From M3007 sp044230315 (GTDB lineage: Bacteria > Bacteroidota > Bacteroidia > Chitinophagales > Saprospiraceae), in contig JBGARJ010000003.1 of assembly GCA_044230315.1 (NCBI GenBank), positions 196,906 through 260,905 of the forward strand: a DNA stretch of 64,000 nucleotides, written 5' to 3'. The translations under genes were made by a program, and so were the position numbers. Below are positions 58,488-64,000 of this stretch, in pieces (position 1 is the first letter of the stretch; the number at the start of each line of letters is the position of its first letter). The notes below the pieces were generated by a model that was not told the origin of the DNA, searched no databases, and was given only the letters and a program-made list of their open reading frames with translations.

Positions 58488-59285
58488 TCAGCCGGGGCGC
58501 TCTTTTTCAAACGCTAAAAACAGGTAATCCCCCCGATCGTTGCAGTACCGGTTTTTTATTGCCGTGAAATGTCCGGAAGCCAGGTCGGCCGACAGCCGTG
58601 CCAACCCTGACTCAATCTCTTCGCGGTTGGCCAACGCTGAAAAGGAAGAGATGCCGTTGCGAATAGCGGCGTCTAAATACAACGTCGGCCGGTGCTTCCC
58701 GGTGTACAAAAAGTGGTCTTGCAAATCGCCGGGAATGAAAAAGGGTTCGGCTGCGATTTGTCTGAAGCCGCCGGCAAACGCTGCGGCGCCTACGGCTTCG
58801 GCAGTGGGCATTTGCCTGATCGACTGCTCCAGCATGACCGGGAAATAATGGTTGAGCCAGTATCCTTCCATCTGTGCGGGGGTGGCGGTGAAAAACACCA
58901 GGCGGCTGCCGGGTTTCAACACGCGGTGCAGCTCGGCGAAAGCCGCACGCAGGTCGGTCCAATGGTGCAGCGTCAGGGTGCCGTAAGCCCCGTCAAACTG
59001 GTCGTCTTCCGCCGGGATGCGTTCTGCCGAGCCGGTCGCCCAGGTGACGCGCCGATCGCGGGCGCGGGCGACGGCGAGCATTTTTTCCGAGGGGTCTACC
59101 CCGTGCAGGCTCAGCCCTTTGTTTGCCAGGGCCAGGGTGTAATTCCCGGTTCCGCAACCGATATCGAGGATACGTTGCCCGACCTGGGGTTGCAGCAGGT
59201 GGTACAGTCGTTCGACGATCGAGGGGTCGGCACTCCGGGTGGTGTTGTAGCCGTCCCCGATGGTATTATAGACGATCTCTCGCAT
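58488..59285 (-). CDS. SAM-dependent class I methyltransferase
   Basis: A 265-residue enzyme from the ATG at 59285 (MREIVYNTIGDGYN). Upstream in-frame ATGs at 59300 and 59357 are possible but add residues outside the domain. SAM-binding motif I is ILDIGCGTGNYTLAL (about 39-53), motif II LSLHGVDPSEKML, and the methyltransferase-11 pattern continues with DQFDGAYGTLTLHHWTDLRAAFAELHRVLKPGSRLVFF (about 95-132). YNTTRSADPSIVERLYHLL before motif I is typical of small-molecule methyltransferases of the UbiE/arsenite type. The substrate is unknown. The C-terminal half appears intact. Confidence 0.9.
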   Translation of the reverse strand: MREIVYNTIGDGYNTTRSADPSIVERLYHLLQPQVGQRILDIGCGTGNYTLALANKGLSLHGVDPSEKMLAVARARDRRVTWATGSAERIPAEDDQFDGAYGTLTLHHWTDLRAAFAELHRVLKPGSRLVFFTATPAQMEGYWLNHYFPVMLEQSIRQMPTAEAVGAAAFAGGFRQIAAEPFFIPGDLQDHFLYTGKHRPTLYLDAAIRNGISSFSALANREEIESGLARLSADLASGHFTAIKNRYCNDRGDYLFLAFEKERPG

Positions 59286-59523
59286 GTGCGGCTCCAGCAT
59301 AGTTGGGTCAAACTCGGTGTCAACCGGCGACTTGGCCGCCCGACACGACGCAAACATAATGGGCACAGGCGTTTCGAAAGCCCGGATATTGGTTTTATTC
59401 GGGTATGGAGCGATGAAACAGGCGCCATCCCCAATTTTCAATAGCTGAAGGGCGGTATGCCGCTGATTGCCTGTTATGCTCCGCGTAGCGAAGCATCAAA
59501 AGGTGTTGAATATTCGAAATGAC

Positions 59524-59949
59524 TCATTGCTCATCGTTGCTAAAGGGCTCAAAACAGTCGTAGTTCCGTTGGCGGTAAATTTTACCGTCCTTGAACTGAA
59601 AAAATTGGGCGAAGTAAGCCACCATCTGGCCGCCGGCCGGCAGGCGGCCCAGCGGTACGGCAAGGGTACCGCGCCAAACGGCTTCCAGGATCACCGTATC
59701 GCCGGCGGTGTACAGTTGCCTGATCTCATATTCTTCTTTGAGGAGCAGTTTGCCGCCTTGCTCCGCGCTCGTTTTCAGGTCGGCCAATTTTCGAACCACG
59801 GTGCGCTTGACCACAGTGTTCGGATATTCCGTTTGCTCCGCCTCCGGATGGTAGAACGGCGCCAGGGCATCGGCCGAATCGCGCGTTTCCAGCGCGCGGA
59901 GAAAAGCAATGACGGTTTGTTCCAGCTGGTTTGTTTCGTGTTTTGGCAT
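59524..59949 (-). CDS. SnoaL/NTF2-like family protein
   Basis: A 141-residue single-domain protein from the ATG at 59949 (MPKHETNQLEQTVIAFL); an ATG seven codons upstream is possible. The sequence follows the NTF2-like cone fold: an N-terminal helix pair (TVIAFLRALETRDSADALAPFYHPEAEQTEYPN), then strands DTVILEAVWRGTLAVPLG and GQMVAYFAQFFQFKDGKIYRQRNYDCFEPF. Such proteins are ketosteroid-isomerase-like enzymes or small-molecule binders; the catalytic role is unknown. Stands alone between the methyltransferase and M4 peptidase genes. Confidence 0.82.
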   Translation of the reverse strand: MPKHETNQLEQTVIAFLRALETRDSADALAPFYHPEAEQTEYPNTVVKRTVVRKLADLKTSAEQGGKLLLKEEYEIRQLYTAGDTVILEAVWRGTLAVPLGRLPAGGQMVAYFAQFFQFKDGKIYRQRNYDCFEPFSNDEQ

Positions 59950-60008
59950 AGTGCATAGCCAGTTGTTCATTTTCCGCAAAACAGGTTTTCCGCAGCGCAG
60001 CACAAAAT

Positions 60009-60056
60009 AAGGGTTATCCCAAATATTCGAATTCGAATCGTTTGGAATAACCCTCT
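60009..60056. terminator. AT-rich hairpin downstream of the M4 peptidase gene
   Basis: Near-palindrome: left arm AGGGTTATCCCAAATATTCG (60010 onward), right arm CGAATCGTTTGGAATAACCC, with the central TTCGAATTCGAA self-complementary. It lies about 75 bases past the M4 stop and 60 bases before the NTF2-like gene. Likely terminator; could also affect the NTF2-like gene. Confidence 0.5.
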
Positions 60057-60130
60057 TATCATGCGTCTGTGGCGCATCCTGTATGGCCGGATCGTTTCGA
60101 TTCCCGCCAGGCGCATTATACGGCGTGCAC

Positions 60131-62533
60131 TTACTTTTTCACGATCTTCCGCCTGATCACGGCGTGCTCTGTTTCGATTGAAACTACGTAGAATCCCGGC
60201 GTCAAAGCAGACAGGTCGATGCCATTGCCCGGATCATATGTCCGGATAAACTGCAGCAGGGCGCCGTTTGCCGCGAAGACTTGTACCGATTTGATCGCCC
60301 CGCCGTCGTGCTGCAGGTACAGGGTTTGCGTTACCGGATTGGGATAGAGTACCAGACGGTCGGCGCCGGTATCTCCGGTGAATCCGGCGACTTGCGCGGG
60401 CGCGCCGCCGGGAGAGGCCGGTTGAATATCCTGACCGCCGGTAATGGCTACTTCTTCCCCGAGAAGCGTGGTGAGCGAGGTGTCGGTGACCGTCACGGCA
60501 TCGATATAGATGTTGTCGGAGTTATCGCTGGCGTCGCACTGGAAGCGGAATTGGGCATTCGTGGGAAAATTGAACTGGGCGCTGCTCAGGACAACCGTGG
60601 CCACATAAAAAGTATTGTTGACGAAATGCGTGCCGGCGATAAAGGCTGCCACGGTATTCCAGGTGGAGCCGTTGTAGAACCGCACCCAAAAATCTTCGCC
60701 GTTTTCCATGCCCACCGATTTGAAATAGAACTGAATCTTCAGGCCGCTGCTGCCGCTGACGTCTACGGCTTGTGAGGTCATGGCGGAAGCGGTGCCGGAG
60801 TTGTCGCGGATTTGAATCGAATGGGAGCCTTCATACGAGTTGGCCGAACTTGTTACGCGCGCGCAATCGGAGCCGCCATCCGTCCAGCCATCCCAACCGC
60901 TCTCGAAGTAGCCGGAGAGCAGGGGGCCGCCTCCACCGCCTCCACCGCCGGAGTTGTATTCGGCGCCCACGCCCACGGCATACCAGGCGTTGGTCGTGGC
61001 GATTTCTTCGGGTGAGCCGGCCCCGAATAAATCGGCAGCGGCCTGAATGGCGCCCGCCCGGGCTGCGGCGTAATTGGAAGAAGAAGACAGGTAAACGGTG
61101 AGGTTGCGGTAGGCAATGGCGGCGGCATTGTTGATGCCGACGCCGGTCACGTTGTAGGCATTGCCCAGATCATTGGTGCCCGATTCTCCTTGTGCGAGCA
61201 CATAAAACCACTTGTTCTGCACGCCTGAATTGGTGTGTACCCCGCCGTAGTCGCCGGTGCCGCTATACCAGTAGGTGCCGTGGTAGGTGTCCGGGTCGCC
61301 ATAGAGGTTCGGGTTTTGCATGGACCGGATGGCGCCGCCGTTGGTGAAGATCTGGGCGCCCATCAACCAGTCGTTTGTACCCGAGCTATAATTTTCGATG
61401 GCCTCGCCGAAAATGTCGGAAAAGGACTCATTGAGCGCGCCGGACTCGTTACTGTACACCAGGTTGGCGGAATACTGCGTCACGCCGTGGGTGAGTTCGT
61501 GCCCGCAAATATCGAGCGACACCAACGGCAAATAGGTGCTGTTGCCATCGCCGTAGGTCATGCGGTTGTTGCCCCAAAAGGCGTTCGCGTAATTGTTCGA
61601 GTAATGGACGTAGGACTTGATCACGCCCCCGGCGCCGTTGTACGAATTGCGCCCGTATTGCGTGTAATAATATTGATAGGTCCGCTCGGCGCCCCAATGC
61701 GCCTGCACACCTACGGCGTCGCCGGTGAAATTGGTGGTGGCGCTGGTGAAGTCGGTAGCGGTCGAATAATTGGTGGTATGGTTCAGGTTGTAGGTTTGAA
61801 TGCCGCTGCCCATGGCCGTTTGCCGCAACCGGTAGTTGGTGCCGGTATAGTCGGCAGTAAACGGCACATTACCGTTGTAATACGAATTGCCGGTAGCCGG
61901 CACATCCGAATCGAAGAACAAGGGGTGTTCCGCGATAAAGGCGCCCGTGTGGGCATCGATGAACACATTGGCGCCATACAAGGGATCGGCGGCATAAATT
62001 TCAAACTTATACGCCAGGTGGGCAGGCTCCTTACCGGCAGGATCGGCCAGGATCACCAGTTCGCCTGCCGGCTTTTTATAATCGGGGAAATCTGCGCCCG
62101 AAGCGTCATCCCAGGCATACTGCCGGGCATTGACGTGGGCCAATGCTGCACTAAAGGCTGCGGGAGCCGATAGCTTGGGCGATACATCCAGCCCCGACAC
62201 CGTCCAGTAATCGCCGGTCATCAGGTCGAACTGGCCGTTTTTAGCGTGCACCGTGTAGATCGCGCCTTCCACTTTAATCCCTTTGTAGTACTGCTGAAAC
62301 CTTTCATGCGTGAAACCGAGTGCATCGGTTTCGGTTCGTGTAGAGCGGAGTTCATCGTCGGCGGTCATGCCTAAAACGCTTTGGAAAACGCTGTTTTGCT
62401 GGCCGACGCTTGCCTTGGCAGGCAGTTTGATTTGGTCGGCTTGCTTTTTGGCCGCAGCCGGCTGCGTAGTTTGGGCCAATCCCATCGGTAGGAACAACCC
62501 CGTAAGCAGTAACACGATTAAAGTTTTTTTCAT
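60131..62533 (-). CDS. Secreted M4 (thermolysin-like) metallopeptidase with jelly-roll and T9SS domains
   Basis: An 800-residue secreted zinc protease. Signal peptide to Gln21 (MGLAQ). The propeptide includes an FTP-like domain (LGFTHERFQQYYKGIKVEGA, about 72-91). The catalytic domain (about 225-520) shows the M4 zinc site: His345 and His349 with Glu346 in GHELTHGVTQY, and the third ligand Glu369 in GALNESFSDIFGE. The downstream conserved motif GGVHTNSGVQNKWFYVLAQG holds the catalytic His. A Gly-rich linker leads to a jelly-roll/MAM-like domain (about 535-690) and a T9SS sorting domain (LVLYPNPVTQTLYLQ ... KIVKK). It should be exported, self-processed and released or anchored on the surface for protein digestion. 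Confidence 0.95.
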   Translation of the reverse strand: MKKTLIVLLLTGLFLPMGLAQTTQPAAAKKQADQIKLPAKASVGQQNSVFQSVLGMTADDELRSTRTETDALGFTHERFQQYYKGIKVEGAIYTVHAKNGQFDLMTGDYWTVSGLDVSPKLSAPAAFSAALAHVNARQYAWDDASGADFPDYKKPAGELVILADPAGKEPAHLAYKFEIYAADPLYGANVFIDAHTGAFIAEHPLFFDSDVPATGNSYYNGNVPFTADYTGTNYRLRQTAMGSGIQTYNLNHTTNYSTATDFTSATTNFTGDAVGVQAHWGAERTYQYYYTQYGRNSYNGAGGVIKSYVHYSNNYANAFWGNNRMTYGDGNSTYLPLVSLDICGHELTHGVTQYSANLVYSNESGALNESFSDIFGEAIENYSSGTNDWLMGAQIFTNGGAIRSMQNPNLYGDPDTYHGTYWYSGTGDYGGVHTNSGVQNKWFYVLAQGESGTNDLGNAYNVTGVGINNAAAIAYRNLTVYLSSSSNYAAARAGAIQAAADLFGAGSPEEIATTNAWYAVGVGAEYNSGGGGGGGGPLLSGYFESGWDGWTDGGSDCARVTSSANSYEGSHSIQIRDNSGTASAMTSQAVDVSGSSGLKIQFYFKSVGMENGEDFWVRFYNGSTWNTVAAFIAGTHFVNNTFYVATVVLSSAQFNFPTNAQFRFQCDASDNSDNIYIDAVTVTDTSLTTLLGEEVAITGGQDIQPASPGGAPAQVAGFTGDTGADRLVLYPNPVTQTLYLQHDGGAIKSVQVFAANGALLQFIRTYDPGNGIDLSALTPGFYVVSIETEHAVIRRKIVKK

Positions 62534-62769
62534 TGGTGGACACAGTTTAGAAGATTAAGAGAAAACAAGCGAACGGAAAATTTTCGATTGCCTGGGAAAT
62601 GTACCGCTTATTTTGAATTTTAAAAGTTTTTAGAAGATTTTGTCGCAAAAGCGACTGGGGGCCAACTTATTAAAATTTAATCCGGGGTTTTGCCCTGCAA
62701 AGTTTGGCGCGTGTCCAACAACTAAACCCCTGGTGCTGCGGGCACACCCGACAAAGGGGACTGGACGAA

Positions 62770-63297
62770 TCAGGCCTGCCCGCGACTCAGTTCATACCGG
62801 AACGGCTCTCCTGATTCGGCCTGCGCTTGGATTCCCCGCAATGCCTTTTTCATCATTCCCTTCCACTGGATGACCCCAAACACGACGGTCAGCCAATAGT
62901 GCAACCGGGTAGTGGGATAAAAGGTATAGGAATAGCCGACCTGAATTTTTCCGTCCTCGATTTCCCACACTTTCCACGCCCCCACAGCCCTGTCAATAAA
63001 AAACAACACCGCCGGTTGAAAATCAAAAATGGCCCATTCCCAATATTCATTTTCTATGCGCTGCAAAATCTGGTCTTTGAAAAGAATACCCGCTTTCAGG
63101 ATCAGGTTGCCGTCGGTTGACGGGAACCGGTGCCCATTGACGGCGCCCCAGCTGGCATCGTCGAAAAAGGCAACGACCGGCGGCTGCAACCGATAGCCAT
63201 CCATAAACCGCGTGGCATCGCCCAAAATGGGCGCTTTGAAGGCGCGCTCGAGCGAGCAGGCGAATTGTGTGGAAAGTTCAATTTTCAATTGCTTCAT
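62770..63297 (-). CDS. SRPBCC (START/polyketide cyclase-like) family protein
   Basis: A 175-residue soluble protein. It opens KIELSTQFACSLERAFKAPIL, the usual beta-strand plus helix entry of the SRPBCC fold, and continues with strands RIENEYWEWAIFDFQ, AVLFFIDRAVGAWKVWEIED and KIQVGYSYTFYPTTRLHYWL. A long C-terminal helix (GMMKKALRGIQAQAES) would cover the hydrophobic pocket. Ligand unknown. It lies 6 bases after the GT39 gene, so the two are probably one transcript. Confidence 0.78.
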   Translation of the reverse strand: MKQLKIELSTQFACSLERAFKAPILGDATRFMDGYRLQPPVVAFFDDASWGAVNGHRFPSTDGNLILKAGILFKDQILQRIENEYWEWAIFDFQPAVLFFIDRAVGAWKVWEIEDGKIQVGYSYTFYPTTRLHYWLTVVFGVIQWKGMMKKALRGIQAQAESGEPFRYELSRGQA

Positions 63298-63303
63298 AGC
63301 GGG

Positions 63304-64000
63304 TTATCTTGTCACCGGGATACGCCGGTACAGGTTCTTTTCTGCTGCGGCCTTGTCGTGGTAAAGCGCCTGAACATCTGTTTTAGGCTGTCGACAAACA
63401 AAAACGGTAAGGCCCTGCTCCCTGAAATGCTTGTCGCCTACCTGTCCGATCGCGGTTACCTCCTTAAACAGGTCGGCGATACCGCCCCGCTCCGTGTTGA
63501 TATAGATCAGCGGCCCCGGCGGAATGCTGTCGGGGGCCCACAACGTGTAGCTGTCGAGCAAAGTAATGCACTCGGGCAGGCCATAGGCCTTTCCGTAAAA
63601 ATGGACGGCGCCGGCATATCCGTAATTGCGTTCGCCGTAAATGGTGCACATTGATTGTTCCGTTTTTGACAACCGGGCATAGGCTGTCGCAACCAGGCCG
63701 GCGAGTTCTTTCCAGCCGGTCATATCGGCATACACCTGCGACACTGCATACTTTTTGCCGTCCTCCCAGCGGGCAAAAGGATACGCCATATACTTGCCGG
63801 CGCCCCGGGAATAGTCGTCGAGCCTTTCAAAACGCAATACGGGCAAGGCAAACGGCAGGGCAAAAACCGAATACGCAATCGAAATGATCAGTACACCATA
63901 CCTGATCCAGGCCAGGTTGCCTGTGCAGTACCGCTCCAGGGCGTGACCGCCGAAGGCGAACAGAATCGGGATCAGACCAAGCAGGTAATAGGGTTTCCCA
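63304..64000 (-). CDS. GT39-type (dolichyl-phosphate-mannose/ArnT-like) glycosyltransferase, C-terminal part
   Basis: The minus-strand frame is open from the right window edge to the stop at 63304, so only the last 231 residues are present. The edge encodes GKPYYLLGLIPILFAFGGHA, the signature of the last membrane loops of GT39/PMT-like transferases, followed by another helix (YGVLIISIAYSVFALPFALP). The soluble C-terminal domain of about 170 residues (QVYADMTGWKELAGLVATAY, YGERNYGYAGAVHFYG, GPLIYINTERGGIADLF) matches the periplasmic tail of bacterial GT39 proteins. It transfers a sugar from a polyprenyl-phosphate donor to lipid or protein in the periplasm. It is followed at 6 bases by the SRPBCC gene. 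Confidence 0.85.
   Translation of the reverse strand, partial: GKPYYLLGLIPILFAFGGHALERYCTGNLAWIRYGVLIISIAYSVFALPFALPVLRFERLDDYSRGAGKYMAYPFARWEDGKKYAVSQVYADMTGWKELAGLVATAYARLSKTEQSMCTIYGERNYGYAGAVHFYGKAYGLPECITLLDSYTLWAPDSIPPGPLIYINTERGGIADLFKEVTAIGQVGDKHFREQGLTVFVCRQPKTDVQALYHDKAAAEKNLYRRIPVTR

Noticed and set aside
58488..59441. Longer methyltransferase start at 59441 or 59357
   Set aside because: The extra 24-52 residues lie outside the domain and look like non-coding translation; ATG 59285 precedes the typical N-terminus.
1..64000. tRNA or rRNA genes, prophage, complete insertion sequence
   Set aside because: None was recognised in any intergenic gap, and no transposase, integrase or phage structural motif occurs in the large frames.

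Overview
The window reads as chromosomal DNA of a Bacteroidota bacterium, most likely from the Saprospiria (Saprospirales, Lewinella/Haliscomenobacter-like); the class-level placement is inference. Signs are type IX secretion (T9SS) C-terminal sorting domains on at least six proteins, a SusC/SusD pair, an OmpA protein with thrombospondin type 3 repeats, high GC content, and promoters of the Bacteroidota form TTG-N(16-22)-TAnnTTTG. I found no tRNA, rRNA, CRISPR array, prophage or complete insertion sequence.

Layout. 1-3389: end of a DnaQ-like exonuclease, then two MbnP-like lipoproteins and a di-haem MbnH/MauG-type peroxidase. 3577-6831: secreted trypsin-like protease and peptidase T. 6832-9198: repeat-rich intergenic DNA around a frameshifted coiled-coil gene and a small transaldolase. 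9199-12978: a very large SF1-type helicase. 13275-14765: OmpA/TSP3 protein, followed by a candidate non-coding RNA. 15142-20268: penicillin acylase operon, a candidate small RNA, small membrane proteins, a short asparaginase-like protein and a DUF6794 protein. 20309-26575: housekeeping genes topA, carbonic anhydrase, trxB and class II aldolase, with palindromic mobile-element-like repeats between them. 26586-34103 (minus strand): DedA, endonuclease I, TolC/HlyD/DUF4956 operon and a CotH kinase gene split by an in-frame stop. 34413-51661 (plus strand): a polysaccharide utilisation locus (PUL). 51786-64000: assorted genes, including a pentameric ligand-gated ion channel homologue, a 14-repeat BNR/Ycf48-like secreted protein, an M4 metalloprotease and the end of a GT39 glycosyltransferase.

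How the genes work together. The PUL is the most coherent system. A membrane-spanning propeller/LuxR regulator is followed by a GH144-like endo-beta-1,2-glucanase, a six-repeat surface protein, a second PF10091-type enzyme fused to an esterase, a GH3 beta-glucosidase, SusC and SusD. Together they suggest capture and breakdown of a beta-1,2-glucan, possibly a substituted one. The MbnP/MbnP/MbnH cluster suggests copper-binding proteins matured by di-haem oxidation of tryptophan. The TolC/HlyD/DUF4956/CotH set looks like an envelope or secretion module of unknown substrate.

The intergenic DNA is rich in structure: three copies of one MITE-like family, one of another, several long inverted repeats, short tandem repeats in the 5' leaders of three genes, and promoter boxes so close to start codons that leaderless or nearly leaderless mRNAs are predicted.
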